Assembly: GCA_036940085.1 (NCBI GenBank)
Contig: JALLBK010000052.1
Location: forward strand, 42,075-106,074
Source of the DNA: Discostella pseudostelligera
Taxonomy: Eukaryota > Bacillariophyta > Thalassiosirophyceae > Thalassiosirales > Thalassiosiraceae
Length of the DNA stretch: 64,000 bases
Reading direction: 5' to 3'
Positions 41,417 through 52,800 of this stretch are shown in pieces. Both the position numbers and the translations under genes were made by a program. Under the pieces are notes generated by a model. The model had not been told where the DNA came from and did no database searches. It saw only the letters and a program-made list of their open reading frames with translations. Each line of letters begins with the position of its first letter. Within the stretch, counting starts at the first letter, position 1.

Positions 41417-43567
41417 TTAACAATCCCATGCGCTCGATATGATTTCCTTGGCCTCTTTAACCTCCTTGAATTTTCTGGCAGCTCTTTTCTTATTCCCCTT
41501 ATACTTATCAGGATGGTATTGCCTGACCAATGCTTTGAATTGCTTCTTTAACCACGCGCATTTGATATCTTTTGTTCGTTGATCAAGATCGATGGGAAGT
41601 TGAAGTATCTTCGAGTGATCTCGCTCAGGAGGTCGGCCATCAGGATAGCCCGTATTCTCATTAAACCGATAATCCTTCTCACCTCCATTCCACAATTTTT
41701 GCTGATGCATTGCCTGCTGAAGTTTCTGTTGCAATTGGCGCTTCTCTTGCATATGCTCCTGGTCCTCTGGAACCAAATCAAATGCGGCACGCAAGTCGCT
41801 CACGGCCTCGTCGTAATCCATGTCGAGCAGGAGAGCCTCTGCCCGGGCGAGGTGTGCCTCCTTCCGCGATTCTACCGAGACTACTGATTCGTTTGCAAGA
41901 CGAAGTTCCACGGCCTGATCACAATTCTCCAATGCTTCCTCATACTTGCCCATACTGCTCAGTATTGTGCATCGCTTTAGCTGCATCTTACTACGAAAGA
42001 GAGGCGAGTCCACGTCAAGACCACGCATTGCTGAGAGACTCTCAGTTACGAACTCGGATGCTGCATTGTTGTACCCTTTTTGAATTTGCTCCTCCGCCTT
42101 ATCAAGGAGTTTAATTACCTTCTTAAGCCCGCGATACTGCTTACGTGCTCGCTCTTGTTCAGGATCGAATTTGAGTACATTTTGATAAAACGATAAAGCA
42201 TTTTCCGATAGTCCAAGTTGCATCGCTGCATTTGATCCTAACGTTGTTGCCATCATCCGAGGTGAGTCGTTGAGCCAAGGGTCATGATTGGCAGCCTTTG
42301 CAATCAGTTTCCCCGCCGCGGACAAAGCCTGCTTATGATTTCCCTCCATTTCATGACATCGTGCTTCGATGAGGAGAATGTCTTCAGTTTTATCCGATGG
42401 AGAGAGCTTTTTAATGAGTTGTAAAGTTTCACTCCAATTTCCACCCTGCGGTCCGGATGCAGTAAAGGTCTGAATGACATTGGTAATTAACAACTGACTT
42501 TCAGCGTTGGTTGATTCGACGGATCCATCGGCGCCGATCATTGCTTCGGAGCTACTACCCTCAAGTAAAGATTCTTGCAATTTTTTCCCGAAAGTAACAA
42601 AATTGGCCTCATATTCTCTCTTCCTTTCCTCAGCCTCGGTCATTGCCTCCATTTCCTCCATCCGCCGCTTTTCAAGCTTGGCCTCCTCCAACGCCAATTT
42701 ATGTTCACGTTCCCTCTGTTTCCGAACGTTCACAAACGCCCACTGCAATGACCGTTCACACTTTTCAACAAAATCCACCTCGGTACCCGATTTAAGCAAG
42801 GCACGTATGAGATCGGCACCAGCGGCATCGTACAATTCTGCCTTGCGCATATCCTCGGCTCGTTTCCACAACTTGCCAGCGCTGCATGGACGGCTCTTTT
42901 TGCTATCAGATTCGCCCCCACAGTGCGTGACTTCCGTCGATGGAATGTAGTCTTGTCCAGATGATGATAATGTGAGTGACTGCTGCAATTCTCTGGCAAT
43001 ATCCAATACGGTCGAAATAGGGATAACCTCGTTTTCATAATGTGATGTGTACCGTTCGGCAAATCGGAATGCACCGATTGCAGCATCCTCGCCTTGATAA
43101 ATAAAGGCCGTGCCCTTCTCGGCAACGATTTCATCGTTCAGTCCCCCCGCTCCATTGTCATCATTATCATTGTCACCAATTTCACTGTCAGAGCAGGAGG
43201 CAGCACAATTTTCGAGCATGTAATCCGGATTGGTCTCGCACTCCCCCTGAGCGGCCCAATCTGCACAATTCTCATTTTGGTCTTCTACCACACCCGACGA
43301 TACCTTCTTCCGTCTTACATGTACTCGTTTTGCAGGTAAGGCAACCTCGATGGACGTCACGAGTTCCAATACTTCGTCATTACTATTCCCCGTCGCCGCG
43401 GAGTCGACGTCGGCGGTATCAGTTTCACCATCAGCGGCGGCTATCATCAGTATTAACAATAGCAGGCAAAACGAGTAGAGGAGATTGAAGCACCGTCGCA
43501 GCCGCGACCGTCGGCGGCCAAAGGTTTGGAAGCCCGCGCAACCCATGGCCAATCGTCCCATTGCCAT
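41417..43567 (-). CDS. ShK domain-TPR-J domain co-chaperone, ER type (DNAJC3-like)
   Basis: Single exon of 716 residues. A signal anchor lies at ~25-45 (NLLYSFCLLLLILMIAAA). At ~97-125 an ShKT-type six-cysteine module is visible ('CADWAAQGECETNPDYML', 'NCAASC'), a fold used as an extracellular or lumenal appendage, here not a toxin. Residues ~210-640 are helical with TPR features ('WKRAEDMRKAELYDAAGADL', 'ALSFYQNVLKFDPEQERARK', 'ALENCDQAVELRLANE', 'DEAVSDLRAAFDLVPED') and a charged coiled coil. The C-terminal ~70 residues are a J domain with HPD ('ALVRQYHPDKYKGNKKRAAR'). The TPR-then-J order matches DNAJC3/P58IPK, which recruits BiP to unfolded proteins in the ER; the ShK addition is unusual. 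Confidence 0.88.
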   Translation of the reverse strand: MAMGRLAMGCAGFQTFGRRRSRLRRCFNLLYSFCLLLLILMIAAADGETDTADVDSAATGNSNDEVLELVTSIEVALPAKRVHVRRKKVSSGVVEDQNENCADWAAQGECETNPDYMLENCAASCSDSEIGDNDNDDNGAGGLNDEIVAEKGTAFIYQGEDAAIGAFRFAERYTSHYENEVIPISTVLDIARELQQSLTLSSSGQDYIPSTEVTHCGGESDSKKSRPCSAGKLWKRAEDMRKAELYDAAGADLIRALLKSGTEVDFVEKCERSLQWAFVNVRKQREREHKLALEEAKLEKRRMEEMEAMTEAEERKREYEANFVTFGKKLQESLLEGSSSEAMIGADGSVESTNAESQLLITNVIQTFTASGPQGGNWSETLQLIKKLSPSDKTEDILLIEARCHEMEGNHKQALSAAGKLIAKAANHDPWLNDSPRMMATTLGSNAAMQLGLSENALSFYQNVLKFDPEQERARKQYRGLKKVIKLLDKAEEQIQKGYNNAASEFVTESLSAMRGLDVDSPLFRSKMQLKRCTILSSMGKYEEALENCDQAVELRLANESVVSVESRKEAHLARAEALLLDMDYDEAVSDLRAAFDLVPEDQEHMQEKRQLQQKLQQAMHQQKLWNGGEKDYRFNENTGYPDGRPPERDHSKILQLPIDLDQRTKDIKCAWLKKQFKALVRQYHPDKYKGNKKRAARKFKEVKEAKEIISSAWDC

Positions 43568-44337
43568 TGCATTGCTCTGAATCGCTTCGATATCAATGGA
43601 TACTCCGAGATAACCGGATAGTTTATGCTGTTATTTTGGATTGCTGTAGCTTTTACGGCCTTTTTTGTACTGATTCCTACGTTGACGCCACGTGGAAAAC
43701 TAGGTGTTACCATCTGCAACAAAACATGATTCTTCTCCCCTTCGCAATAGATCCTCATGGACGATTCGGCCCTATCCTCACCCACTTCCTCTTCCAACAT
43801 ACACAAAACCTAGCCTACGATTTCCCAAACTCAAGACCGAACGCTAAGTTAATGTTTACCAAATCAACAACCTCTCCCAGCCCAATCGGAATACTCCGCA
43901 CAGCAGACTGCCTTTGGAAACAAAACAAACAACGACCCTTCTTCGGACACTCCTACACAGCGCCGACACCTTCCCTCTTTACAATTCAACAACTCGGCCT
44001 CGGACTTACCAAAGCATTCACAACTCACATACGGAATGCTACACGCACTTACCAAGGCACCAACCACCGAGAAAGCAACCCCACTCACGCTTTCGAACAC
44101 CCACTAGTTCAGTAGTCGAACATAAACTAAGATCGGGATGTTCACATCAGAACACACACCCTAACGCGAACATTAGATACATGGTAACGCCTATTCTTAC
44201 TGCGTCAATTATTGTCTCCATGGTACGATAATGCGAGGTATTGCGGCAATGCGATGGAAACAACAATATGGCATCTAAAATCTAAATACTTCCCTATCAA
44301 CATAATGTGTCCTTTGTTTGCTGGTTTGACTTTGCAG
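43568..44337. other. Gene-poor stretch of 770 bp
   Basis: It contains an open plus-strand frame (43561-44115), but its composition is like translated UTR with many Thr/Asn/His, and it overlaps the J-protein start. I find no domain, splice pattern or repeat and regard the region as intergenic, probably including the promoter of the minus-strand J-protein gene at its left end and the 3' UTR of the next minus-strand gene at its right end. Confidence 0.4.
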
Positions 44338-46194
44338 TTAAAGGCCGAACGAACTAGACGCCTTCTTGAACAGTTCCTTCCTCTTCTTTTCTATGGTTGA
44401 AACGTCTGCATCTCTATTCTGCGTATGCACGTCCTCAAAGGACATGATGTTCCCATCCAATACCTGCTTCCAAGCATTTCCTCCACAAATAGTAATCTTG
44501 CTCTTCAGTAACATGGATGATCCATCAACGTTACCCACAGACACGAAAACATCTCCATCTTCCGCCGTTATTCCTTCTTCTGATTCATCGACGATGTTGT
44601 ACAGCACTGCACCCTTCCCGGCAACAATCTTCTTCGCGGCGCAGTTGACAACGATGGCGTCATCACCAATTTGAATCTCCTGCGCCTCCACTGCTGCCAT
44701 GGTGGCATGCGCGCCCACCGTGCCGCTTTTTGCCTTGCAGGAGAAGAGTGATGCAGTTCCATCCACGGCCACACCCGAAACTTCCGAATTCATAATACGA
44801 GAAGTTACACCAAAGAATCGTCGGAGCAAATCAGCATCGGGACCCTCCTGGGATAATTTTAGATTGTTGGCAATGTAGAGTTTGAGCAGTCCGTAATCCC
44901 ACCAACAGGCGTTGCTTCCGACGTCGACGGCACCGAAGAGTCCCAATTCGGGGTTGGCGGTAAGGAAGGCTAATTTCATTTTCGTCATACGAACGTGATG
45001 CGCACGAGATTCATCATGCTCCACTCCCTTTTGGGACATGAGAGAAATGTATTCGTCTTGGGGAAGGGTGAGAGGCATCCAAAAGTGTGGATCTGTCGTT
45101 TATAGGGAGACGAGCATGACAATACGAGTGTAAATATAATAATCGGTTTGACTTGAACACACGAGATATGCATGAACATACCAGTATCAAGCTTTCCATC
45201 CTTCGCTGCCAACTCATTCTTGAACTCCACACAAAGCGCCTCCAAAATCTTCGCGCTCACCGAAAAGCTACCGAGACTCGGCCCCACCCGACCAATGTCA
45301 CCCAAGTTCTTCAACATTCGCATTGCCGTGGCATGATCGACCTTTTCGACTTGGGCAGCATCACCACTATCTCCACCGCTAACGGCAATGACACCATACT
45401 TCTCCAATCCCTTATCTTTCCAAATCTGTGCCGTCGGCGGTTCTTGCTCCAGAGTGCACATGATATCGACGTGGTGGGTGGGAGTGTACGCAAAAGGCGA
45501 GGTGGGGATGAAAATTTGATCACCCCAAAACACGGAAAGTCGCCCAGCGCGGGAGGAGGCGTAGATGCCTGTTTGACGAACAACGGCCTCGAGGACGGTG
45601 ATGGGTTCGTAGGTGCCATCGGAGAGTTGTTGGCAGACGGGGAGTTTCTTTTGTATATTGCAGTAGTGAAATTCGAATGATGAGCCAGAAATTGAACGAG
45701 AAGTCAGGATCACAGTCCAACAGACAAGTGAAAGAAACAATCAACGCAGTACCGTCAGAAGTACTCACCACTCCTGGCTTATTGTTGTTCTCACTCGCCG
45801 GTAACGGAGCCAATCTCGTACCCTTTCCAGCAGTATGATACAAAGCCGCCGAAATTTTTCCATCCTTCAATTCGGCGGCAAGGTCGACTCCATACATCTC
45901 ATTGGCAACACGGCATGCCTTCTGGTAGGCATAGAGAGTGCCTAATCCGTTACCAGCCCCAGAGGAGGAGGACCAATCCTCGGAAACGGCCAATACCATG
46001 GGATAGATCGCGCCATTATTGTCGCCACGGTGCATGCAAATGCCCTTGCTCAATCGATCCATCCAGTACGCCGCCTGAAAGTCATCGGTGGTGCAAATGA
46101 TGGTCACATCGAAGAGGGCAGGAGAGGTCGTGTTGGTGATGGCCGCCATGGCCGATTCGATGATGGCATTGGAGGAAGACATGGTTGATAGCAT
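44338..46194 (-). CDS. Sugar-1-phosphate nucleotidyltransferase-like protein
   Basis: Three exons: 45769-46194, 45182-45647 and 44338-45092, with introns of 121 bp (GTGAGT...AAAG) and 89 bp (GTATGT...ACAG); 548 residues. The nucleotide-binding loop 'HTAGKGTRLAPLP' at ~120 and, across the first intron, 'NNKPGV'-'KLPVCQQL' match the GxGTRxxPLT...KP pattern of NDP-sugar pyrophosphorylases; 'LSVFWGDQIFIPTSPF' has the usual GDQ/GDh strand. The C-terminal ~170 residues have short beta repeats (GDDAIVVNCAAKKIVAGKGA) that could form a left-handed beta-helix. It probably joins a nucleotide to a sugar phosphate, but the sugar and nucleotide are not evident, and overall similarity to UGP, GMPP or FPGT seems low. 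The start may be the ATG at 46194 or 46182. Confidence 0.75.
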
Positions 46195-46819
46195 CGATGG
46201 CGCTCAGTAGATATTTGATTGTGAGCTCGTCGTCGCCGCCGCGGGACGCCTTAAGTTCGTATCCTTGCTTCGTCGTCGAGATCCAAAAAGAGTAACGGTC
46301 AAAATCAAAAGCGAATCTTTGGGAAAGATTCTTAGAGAAAGTGCCAACGATGACGTCTGCAGCCAAATTTACTTGGATGTTTTCAGCAACTCTACAGGGC
46401 ATCTCGGTTCTGTCCGTCGTTTCCCTTTTTCACCTTTGACCATCTTCTTTTAAGCACTCTATCTACCTCCTTCTACCAATCCTCTAACAAGAAGCTGGCT
46501 CTTCTTAAGACACGAAAGTTGAACCATATTAGCGACACTACCTGCAGAACTACTGTGGGAAGTATCGCTGATATTCCTCAACTTTCGTAGTTGTCGCATG
46601 TTGAAGGTGAGTGTCCCTTCGCATTATCATGCGAAGAAGCAGTATGAAGGTGACAACATTGTTCACCTCTGACTGTGAGTGCCACAGCCACTTAAAATAA
46701 AGTCGTCAACTCCAAATAATCCAAATCCTCCACAAATAAAATAATATCAACAAGTACTCTACCTAGTAGTGGCGACAACAGTGGAGACGACCCCCCTCCC
46801 CCCCAGCGGCATCGGAAAT
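46195..46819. other. Divergent intergenic region with inverted repeats
   Basis: A 625-bp region between the nucleotidyltransferase-like gene (minus) and the TMEM131-like gene (plus). It holds a perfect 8-bp stem with 4-nt loop at 46617-46636 (CTTCGCAT/ATGCGAAG) and a 10-bp inverted pair, CGAAAGTTGA at 46513-46522 and TCAACTTTCG at 46578-46587. A C-rich tract (CCCCCCTCCCCCCCAG) just precedes the coding start. Whether the hairpins act in RNA or DNA is unknown. Confidence 0.45.
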
Positions 46820-49800
46820 ATGCGGCGGTTGGCGGTCCCTCTTCTCCTCGTTGCCATTTTAATGGCAAGCTTCCCCGCATCAATATTGTTAATTTTCATA
46901 CGGGGGATAGTAGTCTCAACGGCGAATGCTAGCGGTAGTAATTATGCATGTGCCACTGATTTCAGTGCCTGTGGCGGCGGGATGGGCGATGGCGGTGGCC
47001 TCCTCCCCTCCTATTTTGGTGGTGTTAGTAGTAGCGTTGGCGGCAGTGGCTTGGTGTCGGGATTATTATTTGCCCATGCCATCACAACCCATGACGTCCT
47101 TCCTCCGTCTCGATATCCAATGGTGATTGCCCCCGCATCCGTTGTGGCGTCAACGACTATTACCATGACATCATCATCTCCTTCGTCTTCATCGTCGGGA
47201 GGGAAGAGTGGCAGTAGCAGCAGCAACCACAAACCGCGTAAGACTCGGTCGACACCTGGACCTGGGCAGCAATCTCCCGGATCGCCGTTTCGGCAGCAAC
47301 AGCCAGAATTGGCGGCAGAAGCTGGCGGTGGTGGTAATGCAGCATCAGCTCCGCACCAACCGCAGGTGACAGAGGCACCGCCAGATACACTAAAAGTTAC
47401 AGTTTTGGGACCATTGCGAGGAAATTCTCCCTCGTGTGCCTATTCTCTTGTGGAGTTTACGAATACTGTGAGTACAGAAACTCTCTGAACGGCACATCAT
47501 GAGTGAAGTCGGAAGTCACTCCCGACAATGAAATCGCTTGATATTTCTGCCCTTAACTTTTTTGGCTAATTTGCATGTCTTCTTCACAATTGCATCAACA
47601 CAGCATCATGCCAACACAATAGTACTGCACTCCACATATATAGAACCAACAGTCATATTCCCCCCAGGATTGACATCCAACCATTCAGCATCTACCAATG
47701 GTCGCCCAATATCATCGTCGTCAAACTTTAACGCAGAATACGACCCTGATCGGCACATGCACATTCCTCCGCAAACATCAATCACTATACCGGTGTCCAT
47801 AGTACCACATTGGAGGAAACCTCCAGAGGATTTGGATAATATTCATCGTCATACTCGCCTGTGCAACAACCTCAGTTTTGCGGAGGATGAAGTACCCAGT
47901 GCAACGTCTAAAACACCCGAGTCTGAGGGATGTTTGTCCATTCCTTCGATGATTGATAATGCAGAAACCTCCACAAATAATATTGCTATCGACGAAGACA
48001 TAATCGACATGATTGCATCTTCCAAAACAGGATACTTGCGTCAGCCACAAAAGGGCGACGAGCAAGTCCAAATGCTGGCGGATATCTTTGACACACTGGT
48101 AGTGAACACATCATGGGGAATTGTGCAAATGAAGGTACCATACACATGCTCTCCACAATCATCAATTGAATATGAATTCAGTTTGCCAACCAATTTAATG
48201 TTCTTAGATGGAGGGGGTGGATGGTACGCCCGCAGAAATACCACGCCTCCATCATCATCTGCATCGCTACACACTTCGTTTTTATTTGGTGATTGGGAAT
48301 CGACATACCCCAATATGGATGCTTTCAACCCATTCATTCATAGGGTATACATGAACAACCCCACGGACAGTGAGTTGCGTATCTGGGAAGTGTACACTAC
48401 GAAACCCAATTTGGTTGATGTCGAAATGCAGATGCAATATGTTGTTCCGTCGTGGTCGTCGCCGTTGCAGACAACAATGGACGTGAAAGATTTTTATCCC
48501 CTGAGAGGAAAGGGCCATCCGCCGAAGCAAAACAATATTTATGTTTCTACCTTGCGACTGTTACCGCTCAACTTTACCATAGAAATGACATCTGCTTTGC
48601 AGGATTTAGGATTCTTGGTGGTGCGGACCAATCTTGGGACATTCTCCATCTCGTTGGATTTCATACCCAACTCTGGACGAGTAGGACCTGTTCACGGAAC
48701 ATTAATTGTGAACGGTTCATCATTAGATGAAATTCACCTTGTTCAGGATTATGCCATTGGTAAATTGGTACCACCACAGTTGAATTCGACGACAACAAGG
48801 CCATCCATGTTTACTGCAAAATCATATCATGCCAAAGACATGGATAGTGTAATAGGGCAGCCGAATCAATTGCATGCTATCGACGCAATCAATGACGCGA
48901 CGAATTCTTCACTCCTCGCGGCCACCCCATCAACAATCGACTTTGGTACCATTACCACGGGATCACGAATTATTCGCATTCCTCTCAATCTAACGAATCA
49001 TCACACCAATCCATTACGAGTTATGCGCATCTCCGTTGTTATGAACGCAAATGCAGTTAATTTCAATGGCAAAGTAGCTGATCTTCTGAATAAAAACAAT
49101 ATTGTGGAAGTTGGGGTTGACTTTACCGATGGTACTGAGATGATTCGGTTGGAGGAAGAGTATGGCGATTCATACGTCTTCACTCGTGATTTTTTCCTGT
49201 CTCCCAGTATTCCCTCTGAGTCACCCCTCCAAATATGGTGTCGTTTTAATGCATCATCTCACGAAACAGTTAATGAGCGCTTCTATACGGGGAGTATTCT
49301 TATCCACACGTCCGAAATCAACAGTATTTCGTCCTCATATCGAAGTTGGGAGAGGCAGGTTTTACTCGGTCTCTCTGCATTAGGGAGAAAAAGTTGGGGA
49401 GGAACTAGAAACATATCGACTCAGCATTCGTTGGAAATTCCATTTCAAGGATCTGTTCTCCTGGGTAATCTCGGTAGCCGCACCGAATCATTATTATTTC
49501 CAACAAGATTCTCCAACCTTCCTGTTGAAGAGCGTGATAAAATCTCGAAGAGAACGAACGGGGAATTTCCAGAATATTATGATCGCAATATTGAGATTAC
49601 AAATAATTTTGCTGTGCCGATTACTATCATTGGGATGCGTGTACTTGACTCGCATGGCGGTCGGGTGGATAATAGTTATTGTTCGAGTCGATTTTCGTTC
49701 AACAGCGAGGCGCCGGAGTTTTTGGCGGATGGCAGTTCGCCTCGAATTGCTTCAAGTGGAGAGATATGGAAGGATCTATTGATTCGTTATCGTTTTATCG

Positions 49801-52800
49801 ACGATGATTTCTCTGATGGACTAAATGTTTTTCGAAAATGCATACTCTCCCTTGAGACCGATCGAGCAGGTAAACAATCATTGCCGTTGATCATTTACAG
49901 CGGTGATATTTTTGTGGATGTAGAGTGGCCGGATCAGGAAGGGAAAGTGTCTAACCATTGCATACTTACCAAGGCGGATGGGTCCACGATGACTTCTCGA
50001 TCGGGTTTACCTTGCATGAAGAATTGGATTAAGAGTTCTGTCGAGGGTACAATTTTGCAGAAGGCTTTGAAGAAGCAATTGTCGGTGGCGCAACAGTCTC
50101 CGCATATGAACAATGGGATATTCGGGAACTATCTTCGGAAATGCACGACAACAGTTGTCTCTGACCCCATCGACTGCTACTTTCGTTCATTTCTTCCCGG
50201 CTCCTCTCTGGGCGTCGACCAGACACAGTATTCGCTGCAACCAGTTGTCATGCCTTTCGGCGCAATAAACGCAGGAGAATCCAGGACCCTGTCGTTGTTT
50301 TTGACAAACTTGAATCATGTCCCTATCGACATCATGGCTACCACTGCCGCAATTGGAAATATGAATGTTACTATTGGGGTTGTACCTAGCTTGCTGCATG
50401 CCTCGTTTGAGAGAATGATGAATTCGCCTGGAAAGGGTGACATGGCATATGTTTTGCACAATTCACCAGTTGCTAGGGATTTCTTTTCGAGGTTCATGTA
50501 TCAGTTCGACATATCACCAAGCACAAGAGCACACGGTTCTGAGTTGCTATCTCTTTTCCAACGGAAAATGATGATCGACACCTTTCAAAATGTGTCGGAG
50601 TATCTCGCGAACTACGTTGGAAGAGAGGAGATGAAGATTGACAATCCAAATGGCTTTTTGCTTTCCGTTGATGGCACATTCGAGAAGACATTTGAAAGCC
50701 GACAAATGGGCAAGAAAGCATGGACGATACCACCAGGGGGAGTGGCGCGGTTCAGTGTCCTTGTTTCAGCTCCTTCACGGTCTGAACTAAAGAATGATGT
50801 GACGCAATTCGTTGGAACGGGTCTGGTCCTGCGAACTAATCACGGCCAGGCACTGCCACTTGTTTTGACTTTTAGTGCATTAGCTGGACAGCTGCAATTG
50901 AAGCCGTCGTTTGATCCGAAGGACATTGCCGAGAACAAGCAACCGGATGGAGAAATAGCAACATCCTTGAAACGGCTAAATACTACATCCCCGCCAGTGG
51001 TAAATGTTCCGTTGACCCTCGCAGATCCTAGCATCGCACCATCTGTCAGTTCATTTATACAAAGACGCGGCGCCTCACTTTCTCTCGAAAGCAGCTTCAG
51101 GCATGATTTGTACCTTAGCGATATCCGAAGTTGTAACAGGTGGTTTAGCGTGATTCCACACTCAAACAACGAGGCAGGGTTTGTTAGTAACCATGATCCA
51201 AATGATTACCTCCGGATTGAGGGGGTTGAAAATGAGGATGGGGACTATTCAGCAGATGAACGATTATTGAACAGGACAATTTTACCTCTTGGTAGGGTTA
51301 TGTCGACGTTAGCTTGCTCACATCCATCTAGTGACACAAGTTTCTTTGCATGTGCATTGGCGTGGCTTGAGAACAGAGATAGGATCCAGCCCCCAGGGTG
51401 TGGCCTAACTGAAGAAGATGTTGTAACACAATGGATGTCGAATGCAGCCAAATCTGTCAAGAGGAGGATCAGTCTTGATAGCAGAATAAATTCTGCGAAA
51501 TCGAATGCAATCCGAGCTCTTCGCGATGCTGTTGCCTTCTTATCTGTCCGGTATGAGAATGAAAAACCTGAATATTCTGGGGCTGAAAGCAAGGTGGCAT
51601 ATGTCCACTCTTCGCGTATCCGTATGTTTCAACATGCACGAAAAATGTGGAATGAAGTTGGGGCTTTAGGGTTGAATGTGATTACTGGTCAGATTAATGC
51701 CAAGACCATATGTTTTACGGAGTCTAATGTTGGCCGCATCAGCGAGAAGTCAAACAATGCCAACGGTTCATCAGAGGACATCATTTCTACGCATGAAAGC
51801 AATAATGGACCTCGTGGAACGCCACTCGCAATTCCTGTCTCGTCGGTATTGTTACAGAGCAAGCTTGAATTTCCCAGGTTGTTTTTGGGGGCTGAATTTG
51901 ATGTTGAGGATTCTTTTGGAGTTGTTGACTTTGGCACCATTCATGTAGCCGACACAGCCTTCCGGCATATATCGATTGTGAACCCGACTGCCATGACGAT
52001 TCGCGTTCGACTAGCCGCGGTTGGCGGCATCGATGGTAGCGTTGGAGAAGATGCAGAGTCTCATCAAAATATCCATGTGCAAAATACTCCAGATGACCAC
52101 CATCCCTGGTGGACAGGAGCGAGCTACTGGATGTCCGACGACCAAGGCCATCTCATCGTGGCGAGTCACAATGTAACGGTAAAATCAGGAGCGGGGGCTT
52201 TAATAAGTCTTTTGAACCCAGCTTTACATACCATGTCCGCCTTTGTATTGGGATGCGGTAAAAGATGTGGCATTCGAAATGAATATGATCCAAACGGAGA
52301 GGGCATTAACTACAGCCCTATTGGGTCGGCAAGTGGAGATGGTAGTAAGCTACTTGGCCGCCTACTTGGCCGCCCTTCGTCAGAAACGCATCACGAAAAC
52401 AAAACTCCTAAACAGGTTCTTCGTATGAACTCCCCCCAGCCTTTCTCATTTGCTCGTCCCTCCAACGACATTTACATCGAACCGTATGGCGCTGCTGAAT
52501 TGGGACCTGTATATTTCCGTCCACCTGGGCGAGGTGAATTTGAAAGTAACATCTACATTGAGAATAGTCTAACGGGGTTTGAGGAAGTTACAGTCCGTGG
52601 TCGCGGAGGATGGGAAAATTTAGTCTTTCTAGACCAAATCTCAGGCCATACCGGAGAAGTGGAATTTCGGTTTGGCAAATCTACATTGGTCTTTCCCGGA
52701 AGTCATTCGCGAAATGGGGGGAAAGAGATGGGTCCGGTTGTAAAATCAGTCAGATTGGCAAACCATGGCGATTTTCCTATTGACATCACCAGTGTGCACA

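Noticed and set aside
43195..43275. ShK-type cysteine module read as a toxin
   Set aside because: The module is part of a large TPR-J co-chaperone; ShKT folds are common non-toxic appendages in diatom proteins.
43561..44115. 184-codon plus-strand frame
   Set aside because: Overlaps the start region of the J-protein gene, has UTR-like composition and no recognisable domain.
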